Positions 26,087 to 34,626 of a stretch of DNA of 64,000 nucleotides are shown here, in pieces (position 1 is the stretch's first letter; every line of letters begins with the position of its first letter). A program made the translations under genes and the position numbers. Under the pieces are notes generated by a model. The model was not told where the DNA came from. It did not search any database and saw nothing but the letters and a program-made list of their open reading frames with translations. Source of the stretch: Desulfosporosinus fructosivorans (GTDB lineage: Bacteria; Bacillota; Desulfitobacteriia; Desulfitobacteriales; Desulfitobacteriaceae); the NCBI RefSeq assembly GCF_004766045.1, contig NZ_SPQQ01000008.1, forward strand, positions 1-64,000, in the 5' to 3' direction.

Positions 26087-26300
26087 TAGGGGTCTCGCCA
26101 GCCTCGGCTATAGCACAATAATCCTGAACTTCTGTTGAGTCATAATCAGAACCAGATCATAATGAAGGCTTGGCCATAGCCACGTTTTCTATATAGCATC
26201 CCACAATCTTTAAGGTTTATGCTCAGCGAGTGACAGATGGTAAATGGTAAACATAACCTATAATGTGATATGTAGGAATGTTTTGAAGGCGGTGAGAAGG

Positions 26301-26918
26301 GTGAGTTTATATCTGGCGTTGGGTGATTCGATAACTGCAGGGTATGGAGTTGGAAGCGAATTTTCTTTTCCTGCCGTCTACAGTAATTTTCTTAGAAGGC
26401 ACGACCCTGACTTGCGGGTTTATAATTTGGGTGTTAACGGATTAACGACACAGGGTCTACTTGAGTTATTACAGTTTAATCACAGGCTAAGACAGCTTGT
26501 TTCCCAGGCATCATTAATCACCATCACGATAGGTTCCAATGATCTACTGCGTCTTATAAGGAATTCTAATCAATTAGTTAACTCACAGCAGTTAGGTGTT
26601 GTTTTAGGTAATTTGGCTAAAACGCTTGCGCTAATAGGAGAAGTTCTTAGGCAGCTCAATCCTAGAGCAATTATAAAAGTGGGTACTCTGTATAATCCCC
26701 TGCCAGCAGGCCCTTACGCCCAATATTATGTCCAAGTACAGGGGGTTATCGATTCCGCTAACGCTATAGTTATTTCTTGGGCAAAACGCTATGGTTTTGT
26801 GGTGGTTTATATAGATCGTGAGATAAGAGGAAAAGAAAGCTCACTAATCGGCTCGGATTATGGGCACCCCAATGCAGCTGGGTATAGAGCAATTGCAAAG
26901 GCATTCGCTAGGTATTGA
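26301..26918 (+). CDS. SGNH/GDSL-type esterase-lipase, 205 aa
   Basis: All four SGNH blocks are visible: GDSITAGYG near residue 8 (catalytic Ser), a Gly block near 45, GSND near 78, and DYGHPNAAGY near 188 (catalytic Asp and His). The start is uncertain: an in-frame ATG exists at 26244, but a TATAAT at 26259 would put transcription after it. GTG at 26301, with GGTGAG at 26291-26296, opens right at VSLYLALGDS. A terminator follows at 26941. Cytosolic, since no signal peptide remains with this start. Confidence 0.8.
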   Translation: MSLYLALGDSITAGYGVGSEFSFPAVYSNFLRRHDPDLRVYNLGVNGLTTQGLLELLQFNHRLRQLVSQASLITITIGSNDLLRLIRNSNQLVNSQQLGVVLGNLAKTLALIGEVLRQLNPRAIIKVGTLYNPLPAGPYAQYYVQVQGVIDSANAIVISWAKRYGFVVVYIDREIRGKESSLIGSDYGHPNAAGYRAIAKAFARY

Positions 26919-26940
26919 GTTCGCAGAGTAGAAAATATAC

Positions 26941-26982
26941 ACAAAACCCCAACAGCCTCAGAGAGACCTGTTGGAGTTTTGT
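26941..26982. terminator. Convergent terminator
   Basis: ACAAAAC...CCAACAG pairs with CTGTTGGAGTTTTGT, lying between the SGNH gene and the minus-strand TVP38 gene. Confidence 0.75.
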
Positions 26983-27004
26983 AACTTCGCACTCGCTAAA
27001 ATTT

Positions 27005-27658
27005 TCACAGTAAGCGAGGTTCCTTTGGGAATTTCTTTGTAAAATACCAATAGAGACCAACTGAACCAAAAACCAGAACGCCGATGGCTAAGGCTAATAG
27101 CAGCCGACGGGGATGATGTGATATTCGCCATAAATCATGTCCTACCCATGATTCCCAAACAATCATGGGTATTTTACCGAGCAGTGTGGCCATCAAGAAC
27201 GATGGAAAGGTCATAAGGGATAAGCCGGCGGCATAATTAACTGCTGCAGAGGGTAGTACTGGAATAAGTCGCGAGAGCAGAACAACGGAAAAGCTATTGC
27301 CTCTTAGAAGAGTGCCCCATTTTCCTAGCTTCGACATCTTGGGCTGTGCCCAGGCTTGTCCAAGCGTACGTGCTAACCAAAAACCTAAAGAGGCACCTAA
27401 CAAACTTCCGCAAAGGGAAAGCAAAAAACCACCGATCCACCCATAAAGAATGGTGTTAATCCCAGCCATTAAGACGAAGGGTATCACTGGGAAAAGAGCC
27501 AAAATCATGACGATAACAAGATCAATAAAAATACTTAGTAATCCCCACTGTGAGACAAACGCCTTTAAAGCGGTGGGGTTCTGTAGCTTGGGATAAAGAA
27601 AAACCACTATAGCAAGTGAAATGAGCAACGTTATAAAGGAAAAGTGTTTCTTGGTCAA
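27005..27658 (-). CDS. TVP38/TMEM64 (DedA-like) membrane protein, 217 aa
   Basis: Integral membrane protein of the SNARE-associated/TVP38 family: the core PFVLMAGINTILYGWIGGFLLSLCGS-type loop (GxxxG) near residues 60-85, LGFWLARTLG, RLIPVLPSAAVNYAAGLS near 140, and a final hydrophobic helix. Starts with TTG, supported by GGGAGG 7 nt upstream. Relatives are linked to lipid scrambling; no specific role can be assigned. It is a single gene. The upstream gap holds a stem-loop at 27861-27893 and nothing else. Confidence 0.85.
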   Translation of the reverse strand: MTKKHFSFITLLISLAIVVFLYPKLQNPTALKAFVSQWGLLSIFIDLVIVMILALFPVIPFVLMAGINTILYGWIGGFLLSLCGSLLGASLGFWLARTLGQAWAQPKMSKLGKWGTLLRGNSFSVVLLSRLIPVLPSAAVNYAAGLSLMTFPSFLMATLLGKIPMIVWESWVGHDLWRISHHPRRLLLALAIGVLVFGSVGLYWYFTKKFPKEPRLL

Positions 27659-27860
27659 CGGTCATCCTCCCACGGCATCAATACTTAGGGATCCATACTC
27701 TTGATGCTTAAGAAGGATCCTTGCTCTAGTTTAATGCAGCTTTACTTTGAAAGCTACATATTTTTGTAGATTCGCTGATATTTCGTCAATTCTATTGTGT
27801 TGTGAGAAATACGAAAAAGAGTGGTCCAAAATTTGTGAAATGGCTATGATTGACAATGAG

Positions 27861-27893
27861 AAATGGCATGCTAGAATTCAAGGCATGCCATTT
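27861..27893. terminator. Stem-loop between minus-strand genes
   Basis: AAATGGCATGC (27861-27871) pairs with GCATGCCATTT (27883-27893). It lies just downstream of the HD-domain gene on the minus strand. Confidence 0.65.
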
Positions 27894-27925
27894 TCGTCAT
27901 TTCTAAAGTAAAAAGTGAGCCTTCT

Positions 27926-28429
27926 CTAGTTGCTCTTATTTACAAGACGGAGAGAAGTGTATCTTTCGGAGGGGGGCAGGGTACGTTTGAATTTAAATCT
28001 AAATTCCTGTATAGAGGCCATTTTATCAGCGATCATAACGAGAAAAGCCTCCCGGCTCCGGGGCATGCGAACGGTGAGCGGCCACATATGACTTAAAATA
28101 ATGTCTTTTTCCTTCTCATTAAGGTTAAAACAACGTTCCGCGTTGTCACAGGCAATACGAGGATGGCGAAAACCATGCCATCTTGACCCGTCGGGTCTAA
28201 GGTGATGCCAGTCATATAAGAAAAAGTCATGAAGTAGGGCCCCGCGGATGAGTGCTTGCGTATCTAGCCTGATTTTTCTATCTTCTAGTCGTATTGACCA
28301 GTCATAAGCAATTTGAGCAACGCGGATGGAATGTTCTAGCGTGGTAAAAGGACGGTGATGAGTATATGAAGCTAACTGTTTATACTCATCGTGGTTCAAG
28401 ATGTCATCAATATGCTCTGCTAAACTCAA
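27926..28429 (-). CDS. HD-domain phosphohydrolase, 167 aa
   Basis: A compact HD-type metal hydrolase: TTLEHSIRVAQIAYDW gives the first His, ALLHDFFLYDW the HD pair, then HPRIACDNA and LSHMWPL histidines, and a closing Asp in MIADKMAS. The substrate is unknown. The TTG at 28429 is chosen because GGAAGGTG stands 6 nt before it; a longer frame begins with TTG at 28450. It follows the ABC-type membrane gene within a few bases, so the two are co-transcribed. Confidence 0.8.
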   Translation of the reverse strand: MSLAEHIDDILNHDEYKQLASYTHHRPFTTLEHSIRVAQIAYDWSIRLEDRKIRLDTQALIRGALLHDFFLYDWHHLRPDGSRWHGFRHPRIACDNAERCFNLNEKEKDIILSHMWPLTVRMPRSREAFLVMIADKMASIQEFRFKFKRTLPPSERYTSLRLVNKSN

Positions 28430-28442
28430 TTGTTTCACCTTC

Positions 28443-29180
28443 CTAATCAAGTGTGTGGGTGTCGTTTTCTCTATCGGGATCGTAAAATTTTTTGCGTTGG
28501 AGTACTAAAAAGTGTTCGAGGGCTGCCTGTTTTGCATAAAGCAGATCCATTTTCTCACTTAAAGTGTGGCGCATTCTGGGATACGTATTCAGGAGGCGCC
28601 GAAACGGAGAAAAGGCCATTTGGAACGGCGTAAGTTCCAATCGTTCATATCGTTCCTGAAATACAGCAATAAAATGCTCAAGACGTCGAAGTAATAGGGT
28701 TGAGTGAATAATATCCCATATTACATAAGTGGTCAATATAATTGCCAAAATAGTACTGGTCGGGAAGGGAATCTGCAAAAGATAAATTTGAACTTTAGGA
28801 TGAATGACATGATGAAACACAAGGCCCAAGACTCCCCAGAGCAGAGAATAGGGAAGCGCTATCCGCCCGTGAAGATTGAGGGGCGTTTCATGATAGTCCC
28901 AGAGTTGCAGATGAAAGAAACGCTCGAAAAACCAACCAGCGGCATATTCTAGTACGGTACTTAAACACACGAACCAAATGAACTGCCATTTCCAATCCAG
29001 AAGGGATAATAGTCCTGAGGACCAAATCACCATCGTTGCGAATAATCCGTAGATTGGAAGGAAAGGGCCAGTTAAGAATCCAGGATTGACTAACCTGCGT
29101 AGTGGGACCGAACGGTACAGGGTTTCCATGACCCAACCCGCAAATGCGTATAAAGCGAAAGTGAGGATAAAGATTGTCAT
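28443..29180 (-). CDS. Putative ABC transporter permease-like membrane protein (type IV, PF06541), 245 aa
   Basis: Membrane protein with GWVMETLYRSVPLRRLVNPG near residue 15 and FLTGPFLPIYG, the hallmarks of the PF06541 family, then four or five membrane segments and a basic C-terminal tail. No ATPase gene is adjacent, so transport is unproven; the family name is largely predictive. AAAGGG precedes the ATG. It is the first gene of a two-gene minus-strand unit with the HD hydrolase. Confidence 0.8.
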   Translation of the reverse strand: MTIFILTFALYAFAGWVMETLYRSVPLRRLVNPGFLTGPFLPIYGLFATMVIWSSGLLSLLDWKWQFIWFVCLSTVLEYAAGWFFERFFHLQLWDYHETPLNLHGRIALPYSLLWGVLGLVFHHVIHPKVQIYLLQIPFPTSTILAIILTTYVIWDIIHSTLLLRRLEHFIAVFQERYERLELTPFQMAFSPFRRLLNTYPRMRHTLSEKMDLLYAKQAALEHFLVLQRKKFYDPDRENDTHTLD

Positions 29181-29462
29181 GGTTACGATTTTCCCTTTCA
29201 GTGCTCTACTAATGAAAATAGAATATACTCAGTCAACATTTAAGTGGTATCTCTATAAGTGTACTCTATAAATCTGTCGTTGTACATTTATATGGAACAA
29301 TGTATGATAAAATTATTGTTTTAATTTTAAATTACAGGATAAATATTTCTTGGGGCAGGAGTTTATTTCACAAAGTCGAATTAATTAAAGAGTAATTAAT
29401 TATTATCTAAATATGTAGAGTCTTGGAGAAAAAACTTGAGCGGATCTTGAGGAGGAAATAGG

Positions 29463-30623
29463 ATGCAGTACGCGAGTTGGATGGAAGAGTCGGGTGAAAG
29501 TTTTATCGGAGAAATGTTAAAGGCAGCGCAGAACCCCAGTATGATTTCTTTTGCCGGTGGATTGCCTGCGTTGGAACTTTTTCCAGATCAAGCATTGCAG
29601 CGCAGTTTTCAACACGTTTTTGAAGAGCAAGGGAAACCAGCTTTGCAATATGCTCAAACTGCCGGTCATCCACAGCTCAGACAGTGGTTAGCAGAGCAGC
29701 ATAAGCACAACGGTAAACCGGTCAAAATCGAGGAAATAGCGGTGACAACGGGTAGCCAGCAAGGATTGAGTTTGTTAGCGCAAACCTTTCTTGATCCTGG
29801 GGATGTCGTTTTTGTAGAGACGCCTACTTATATAGGAGCGATTCAGGCTTTTCAATCGTTTAGAGCGCAGATGATGATGATACCGTGTGATGAGCAGGGG
29901 GTTATTCCAGAAGAACTGGAAAAGAAGCTGAAACTAGTCACACCAAAGTTTCTGTATCTCATTCCCAATTATCAAAACCCTTCAGGGAAGGTTATGGGGC
30001 TTGAACGACGGATTGAACTGCTGCATGTGGCAAAGGCTCATGACTTGCTAGTTGTTGAAGATAATCCCTATGGTGAGTTGCGATTTGAAGGAGAGAAATC
30101 CCCGAATTTAATAGAACTAGGGGATAACGTCATTTACTTGGGTACTTTCTCCAAAGTTCTTTCCCCTGGACTGAGGGTAGGCTATGTCGTCGCGGACCCC
30201 GATATCATTAACCATCTTTGTCAAACCAAAGAAGGTGTGGACTTGCACAGTAATAACCTTACGCAACGCGCTGTACTTGAGTTTTTAAAAGAAGGATTGC
30301 TTCCCGGTCATATCCAGAACTTACGCACAGTTTACAAGGAACGCAGAAACGCTATGGTTCGGGCCGTCGAAAAGTATTTAGGGAACGAGGTGGAGATGAT
30401 TATTCCCTCTGGAGGGCTATTTTTATGGGCGCGCTTCAAAAAGATTACTAACAGTTTTGACTACGTTCAGGAGACCATTCGACAAAATGTTCTTTATGTA
30501 CCGGGTGCGTTATTTTACCCAGATGGGCGTGTGACATCCGAAGTGCGTTTGAATTACTCCTGTTCAACTCCCGAGATCATTGATGAGGGTATTCAACGTT
30601 TAGCTCGGGCGATCAAAGGGTAA
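29463..30623 (+). CDS. PLP-dependent aminotransferase (class I/II, 2-aminoadipate type), 386 aa
   Basis: Cytosolic fold-type I aminotransferase. The SFAGGLPALELFP start and TTGSQQGLSLLAQTFLDPGD (about residues 96-115) are typical of the LysN/MocR-like group. NYQNPSG near 172, VEDNPYGELRF near 197, and TFSKVLSPGLRVGYV near 229-243 with the PLP lysine are present, as is the C-terminal Arg (SEVRLNYSCS). There is no MocR DNA-binding domain. The GGAGG site is close before the ATG. The amino acid substrate cannot be told. Confidence 0.88.
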   Translation: MQYASWMEESGESFIGEMLKAAQNPSMISFAGGLPALELFPDQALQRSFQHVFEEQGKPALQYAQTAGHPQLRQWLAEQHKHNGKPVKIEEIAVTTGSQQGLSLLAQTFLDPGDVVFVETPTYIGAIQAFQSFRAQMMMIPCDEQGVIPEELEKKLKLVTPKFLYLIPNYQNPSGKVMGLERRIELLHVAKAHDLLVVEDNPYGELRFEGEKSPNLIELGDNVIYLGTFSKVLSPGLRVGYVVADPDIINHLCQTKEGVDLHSNNLTQRAVLEFLKEGLLPGHIQNLRTVYKERRNAMVRAVEKYLGNEVEMIIPSGGLFLWARFKKITNSFDYVQETIRQNVLYVPGALFYPDGRVTSEVRLNYSCSTPEIIDEGIQRLARAIKG

Positions 30624-30639
30624 GCGGGGCGAGGGTGCT

Positions 30640-30711
30640 TGGGACATCACGCTGATATTGCCAATTTGAGCAGAGAAGACGAAGTCTATTTGACTGTAGG
30701 AAAAGTGTCTG
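30640..30711 (+). pseudogene. Hemerythrin gene fragment
   Basis: The stretch reads as HHADIANLSREDEVYLTVGK and a few more residues, and aligns at both DNA and protein level with the start of the intact hemerythrin gene at about 30966-31040 (GATATTGCCAATTTGA shared). It breaks off exactly where the 30-bp palindrome begins. It looks like a partial duplication interrupted or trimmed by that element. Confidence 0.6.
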
Positions 30712-30776
30712 CAGACAAGGGGACGGTTCTTCTGTCTAACTCTTCAAGTTAGACAGAAGAACCGTCCCCTTGTCTG
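30712..30776. repeat. Perfect 30-bp inverted repeat (REP-like palindrome)
   Basis: The arm 30712-30741 (starting CAGACAAGGGGACGG) is repeated without mismatch as 30747-30776, with a 5-nt loop. A further ACCGTCCCCTTT lies at about 30789-30800. GGGGACGG-type palindromes are dispersed in many bacterial genomes and resemble REP elements. It could also terminate the aminotransferase transcript. Confidence 0.75.
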
Positions 30777-30943
30777 TGTGTTAAAATGACCGTCCCCTTT
30801 ACACGCTTAAGTGTGATTTTTATCACATCAAAAAACCTTCTGAGACACAACTGGTAATCTATTTTTATTATATTATTTAGGCATACCGAAAGCATAAAAC
30901 CGCGGTTTGCAACAAAATTAAGGATTGAAGGAGAATAATTAAA

Positions 30944-31363
30944 GTGGATATATCAAATCTGAATAGACAACATAATGATATTGCCAATTTGATCACTGAA
31001 GTCGAAGGCTATTTGAGTGTAAAAAAAGTATCAGTCACTGCCTCTGCCTTTGAGGTTACCATGAAGATTGCTAAACTCGCAGGCCTATTGAAAATACACT
31101 TGAAGCATGAGGACGAAGTTCTGTATCCAAAGCTTAGGACCTCAAATGACCTAAAGGTGAGGCAGACAACCGAATGCTTCATTAATGAAATGGGTGGGCT
31201 AAGTAGCGCGTTTGATGAATACAGGTGTTTGTATAAAAACAGTAACTATATTAAAGATAATCCAGATGAGTTCATAAGGGATACAGAGGCGATAATTGAT
31301 GCACTAAGGAAGAGAGTTAAAAAGGAAAATGAAGACCTCTACCTTCTAGCAGAGCAGCTTTAA
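30944..31363 (+). CDS. Hemerythrin HHE domain protein, 139 aa
   Basis: A helical bundle with diiron-type ligands: NRQHNDI (H10) near the start, IHLKHEDEVLYP near residue 52-63 (two His and Glu), and further Glu/His-poor C-terminal helices. Hemerythrin-like proteins sense or bind oxygen or NO in anaerobes. Starts with GTG behind AAGGAG at about 30927-30932. It is a single gene; a fragment of a second copy lies upstream at 30640. Confidence 0.8.
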   Translation: MDISNLNRQHNDIANLITEVEGYLSVKKVSVTASAFEVTMKIAKLAGLLKIHLKHEDEVLYPKLRTSNDLKVRQTTECFINEMGGLSSAFDEYRCLYKNSNYIKDNPDEFIRDTEAIIDALRKRVKKENEDLYLLAEQL

Positions 31364-31394
31364 GTAGTACATACTTCAATGTCAGGTTATGACG

Positions 31395-31443
31395 AGCAAA
31401 GCCATTTCTTGGTTTAGAAATACTAAACAAGAATGGCTTTGCT
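31395..31443. terminator. Terminator after the hemerythrin gene
   Basis: AGCAAAGCCATT...CTTG arm pairs with CAAGAATGGCTTTGCT. The gap up to cobS contains nothing else. Confidence 0.75.
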
Positions 31444-31555
31444 TGAATGAAACATCAGTTCAGTAATGATGTTTTAGGATTGGTTGCGTTTGTGAGAAGA
31501 CGTGGGCATTGTGGATGATGTTTAGTTAGTCATCGCTCAAGAGATTCTAAGGGCA

Positions 31556-32302
31556 TTATCGCAAAAAAGGAAAAGCGGCCAGTAAGCACACCACTTCTGA
31601 AACCTCGATAAATGCTCCGTACAAATCTCCAGTTAGGCCCCCTAAGAGGGAGGAAATCCTAGCAGCCCAAAGGGTTATGGCAATCACGCATACTCCAAAG
31701 GCAATTAGCCCAGCAAAGCTGGCTAGATAAAAGGAGGCTCCTAAGACTAAGCCTCCACTGATAAGAAACGGGATCCAGTGGATCGTTTCATGAATACCTT
31801 TTCCAAGTCCTTGGGGGCGGGCATACGGAAATCCGACAACTCCAATTTGAAATACCCAGCGTGAGAGCATGGGCATAACAAGGAGAATGGAAAACTGAGT
31901 CGGACTTAGGCTAGCCAGTAGGGTGAATTTTAAGAGGAGTAGGCCTACTAGGGCCATGCAGGCATGAGCTCCAATTCGGCTGTCCTTCATGATCTCCAAG
32001 ATGCGTCCTGGACTGCGGGCGGATAATAAACCATCCATACTATCCATGAACCCATCGAGGTGAAGCCCTCCCGTAAGCATTAACTCTACAACTAATAAGA
32101 GAGCACCTAGAACCAAGGGGGGGAAGTAAAGAGTCAACCCCTTCGCCAGAAGCCAGAGAACTAGTCCTATAACAAGTCCGACCAAAGGATAATAGCGATA
32201 ACTACGTGTAAATTCCTCCGAGGTGACTTCTACTTTGGGTGCAGGTAAAGGGAGCCGAGTCAGAAATGTAAGGGCAATTAGAAATCCACGCAATTTAATC
32301 AC
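31556..32302 (-). CDS. cobS: Adenosylcobinamide-GDP ribazoletransferase (cobalamin synthase)
   Basis: Last step of cobamide assembly: joins adenosylcobinamide-GDP with alpha-ribazole (phosphate) at the membrane. 248 aa with several membrane helices and the family signature GGLHLDGFMDSMDGLLSA (residues about 78-95), then RIGAHACMALVGL. It starts with GTG overlapping the cobU stop, so translation is coupled. It is the third gene of the cobT-cobU-cobS operon under the cobalamin riboswitch at 34199. Confidence 0.95.
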   Translation of the reverse strand: MIKLRGFLIALTFLTRLPLPAPKVEVTSEEFTRSYRYYPLVGLVIGLVLWLLAKGLTLYFPPLVLGALLLVVELMLTGGLHLDGFMDSMDGLLSARSPGRILEIMKDSRIGAHACMALVGLLLLKFTLLASLSPTQFSILLVMPMLSRWVFQIGVVGFPYARPQGLGKGIHETIHWIPFLISGGLVLGASFYLASFAGLIAFGVCVIAITLWAARISSLLGGLTGDLYGAFIEVSEVVCLLAAFPFLR

Positions 32303-32949
32303 TCCTTGAGCAGGGACGCAAGCAGCTTTTCGCCAGAGTGTTTGATCTCTATGGGGAAACCTGCTACGACCATATAAACCTGTTCAGCACTCTGAGCCAG
32401 GATTTGATTGCTTCGTCCAGCTAAATCCCGGTAGGCTCGGGCCAAAGGGTTTTCAGGAACAATTCCTTGACCGACTTCGTTCGAGACAAAGATAACTTGC
32501 GGTTTAATTTCTTGGGCCAGTTGAGCAACGTTTTTCACAATATCCAAGATCTGAGGTTCAAGCTCGTTGTTAAATGAATCATTGTCGTTCTGAAGGTCTA
32601 AGGGGAATTTTTCTCCATCTGGGCAGGAAGGGGTCACTGGTTGTGATTGTCCGGCTAAGAGTAGATTGGTGAGCCAGAGTGTGACACAATCAAGGAGAAC
32701 TACCCCCTCTTCGTCTTTAAGTTTAATCAAGGTTTCTCGAACGTTTCGGGGCTCTTCGATGAGCCGCCATGTTGCTGGACGTTGGAGCTGGTGTTTTTTG
32801 ACGCGTAGAGCCATTTCTTCGTCCCAAATTTGGGCAGTGGCAATGTATATTACGGGCCGTTTTGCATGAGCGGCAAGAAGTTCGGCAAAGCTACTTTTGC
32901 CGCTACGGGCACCGCCAGTGATGAACGTAAATTGAGAGATTGCATCCAC
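32299..32949 (-). CDS. cobU: Adenosylcobinamide kinase / guanylyltransferase
   Basis: Phosphorylates cobinamide and attaches GMP. 216 aa with P-loop GGARSGKS (residues about 12-19), the GMP-binding His in KKHQLQRPATW (about residue 53), DCVTLWLTNLL, and VSNEVGQGIVPENPLAR near 155-170. An insertion of about 25 residues rich in Asp/Asn lies between LLAGQ and the next helix. GTG start with AGGTG nearby. It overlaps cobS by 4 nt. Confidence 0.95.
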   Translation of the reverse strand: MDAISQFTFITGGARSGKSSFAELLAAHAKRPVIYIATAQIWDEEMALRVKKHQLQRPATWRLIEEPRNVRETLIKLKDEEGVVLLDCVTLWLTNLLLAGQSQPVTPSCPDGEKFPLDLQNDNDSFNNELEPQILDIVKNVAQLAQEIKPQVIFVSNEVGQGIVPENPLARAYRDLAGRSNQILAQSAEQVYMVVAGFPIEIKHSGEKLLASLLKE

Positions 32950-33013
32950 CTACTTACTTGTTTTTTGGCTTACAGATTACTCAAATCTGGTTTAATGATC
33001 TCCCTCGAAGGAC

Positions 33014-34093
33014 TTAGGTTGACTGTTCGCTGACTCCAGCATCCGCGAAAGTGGACATTTCCTCAATAATATGAAGAGCTGCTTCGACGAGGTGAAAGGT
33101 TAAGGCGGCCCCAGTCCCTTCGCCAAGTCTCATATTTAAGTTAAGTACCGGATCGAGTCCCAGATAAGCTAAGGCCTTGCGATGACCTATTTCTACTGAA
33201 CCGTGGGAGGGGATCATAAAAGAGGTGCTTTTCGGGGCAAGTTTCGCAGCAATGAGTGCTCCAGCAGTCGAAATAAAACCATCGATCACGATGGGGACAC
33301 GGCTTGCTGCAGCTTGAAGGATTGAGCCTGCGATTGCTGCGATTTCTAATCCTCCTACCTTAGCTAGAACATCAAGAGCGTCCTGTGGATCGGGTTGATT
33401 AAGTTCAATTGCTTTTTCAATTACCCTTCGTTTCTTAATTAATCCAGCATCATCGATGCCAGTTCCTCGGCCAACGACGGATTCAATGGGGGAATTTGTA
33501 ATCAGGGCGACGATTGCCGAGCTGGGGGTCGTATTCCCGATGCCAAGGTCTCCAGTTCCTAAGAGGTTAAAGCCTGCACGGATTTTTTCATCGGCAACTT
33601 CTGCGCCAACTAGCAAGGCTTGGAGGGCCTGCTGACGGGTCATTGCGGGTCCTTTGGCCATATTCTGAGTTCCGTTAGCAACACGTTTGTGAATGATGTC
33701 CCCCTCTAAAGGGAAGGCAACTCCAACATCAGTACAAAAAACCTCTGCATTGGCCTGGCGAGCTAAAACATTGATGGCTGCGCCACCCCCTATGATATTG
33801 TAAACCATTTGGGGTGTCACTTCTTGAGGGAAGGCACTTACCCCTTCTGCGGCAACCCCATGATCTCCGGCCATTAATAGGATGGCTTTCTTCAATATTT
33901 TAGGACTCGAGGTTCGTTGGATACCGCCTAGCTGCTTTGCCAAAGATTCTAATTGTCCAAGACTACCTAGTGGTTTGGTGAGCGAGTCCAAGCGTTTTTG
34001 GATCTGAGCAACGCTCTCCTCATCAAGGTCCGAGATGTTCTTTGTGATTGTCTCAAGTTGGGCGTTTAGTTGAGCTACTGTTAAATTATCCAT
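33014..34093 (-). CDS. cobT: Nicotinate-nucleotide-dimethylbenzimidazole phosphoribosyltransferase
   Basis: Activates the lower-ligand base as alpha-ribazole phosphate. 359 aa: LDSLTKPLGSLGQLE near the start, MAGDHGVAAEGVSAFP, GDLGIGNTTPSSAIVA, and the catalytic Glu in MRLGEGTGAAL near the C-terminus. The ATG at 34093 (MDNLTVAQ) has GAGGGGG upstream. An earlier in-frame ATG at 34183 lies inside the riboswitch terminator and is rejected. The corrinoid proteins in this window would use the product. Confidence 0.95.
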   Translation of the reverse strand: MDNLTVAQLNAQLETITKNISDLDEESVAQIQKRLDSLTKPLGSLGQLESLAKQLGGIQRTSSPKILKKAILLMAGDHGVAAEGVSAFPQEVTPQMVYNIIGGGAAINVLARQANAEVFCTDVGVAFPLEGDIIHKRVANGTQNMAKGPAMTRQQALQALLVGAEVADEKIRAGFNLLGTGDLGIGNTTPSSAIVALITNSPIESVVGRGTGIDDAGLIKKRRVIEKAIELNQPDPQDALDVLAKVGGLEIAAIAGSILQAAASRVPIVIDGFISTAGALIAAKLAPKSTSFMIPSHGSVEIGHRKALAYLGLDPVLNLNMRLGEGTGAALTFHLVEAALHIIEEMSTFADAGVSEQST

Positions 34094-34134
34094 GGTATTT
34101 CCCCCTCTATTTTGTAATAATTTGTAGAAAAAGT

Positions 34135-34172
34135 AAAGTCCCGACCACAAATAAATCTGTGGTCGGGACTTT
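34135..34172 (-). terminator. Attenuator terminator of the cobalamin riboswitch
   Basis: AAAGTCCCGACCACA (34135-34149) is perfectly complementary to 34158-34172, and on the minus strand the stem is followed by a T-rich stretch (ACTTTTTC). It lies between aptamer and cobT, so it is the expression platform: bound cobalamin should favour termination. Confidence 0.85.
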
Positions 34173-34198
34173 ACCGTCATCACCGCCGCTCCCCAAGG

Positions 34199-34377
34199 TG
34201 TGGGAAGACGTAAATATTTTAGGCAGGTCTCCTGGCTCTCGAATCATCGCGTATCCGTAACCTTCCCAGCCAAAGCCAGTGGTATGCGTTGCTCATCGAA
34301 TACAGTGGTGGGTCCGCGTCGGTTTTAAACCGAACTTCCCTATTCTCCCGCAAAGGGCACCTAAAATATCGCTATTT
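34199..34377 (-). promoter_or_regulatory. Cobalamin (B12) riboswitch aptamer
   Basis: On the minus strand the B12 box AGCCAGGAGACCTGCC (plus-strand 34212-34227) is exact, preceded by the GGTGCC...GGGAAG, CCGACGCGGACCC and CCACTGTATTC conserved segments. It controls cobT, cobU and cobS. Confidence 0.93.
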
Positions 34378-34626
34378 TTCTTTTAGCATAACACAACCCT
34401 TTTCTTATCTCAATACTTGTCCAGAAATTTAGATATCCGAGATTAGCTTTATACGCAGTAAATTTCCTTTCGGGAGAAGGGCTTATTGCTTAGATTTTCA
34501 ACACATTTCACAAGATGGGGTCTTTCGTATATAATGGTAAGTACAATAACTATAGCTTTAAACTCAAACTGCTAACATTAATACAAAGAATGATGTATAA
34601 TTATATTCTAACAAAATACTAATGAT
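34378..34626. other. Divergent promoter region between cobT and the CorC gene
   Basis: AT-rich, no gene. It must contain the promoter of the minus-strand riboswitch transcript and that of the plus-strand CorC gene. TATAAT-like boxes occur near 34536 and 34597. Confidence 0.4.

Noticed and set aside
34094..34183. Longer cobT starting at 34183
   Set aside because: The extra residues come from the riboswitch terminator hairpin; the ATG at 34093 has a ribosome site and the family N-terminus.
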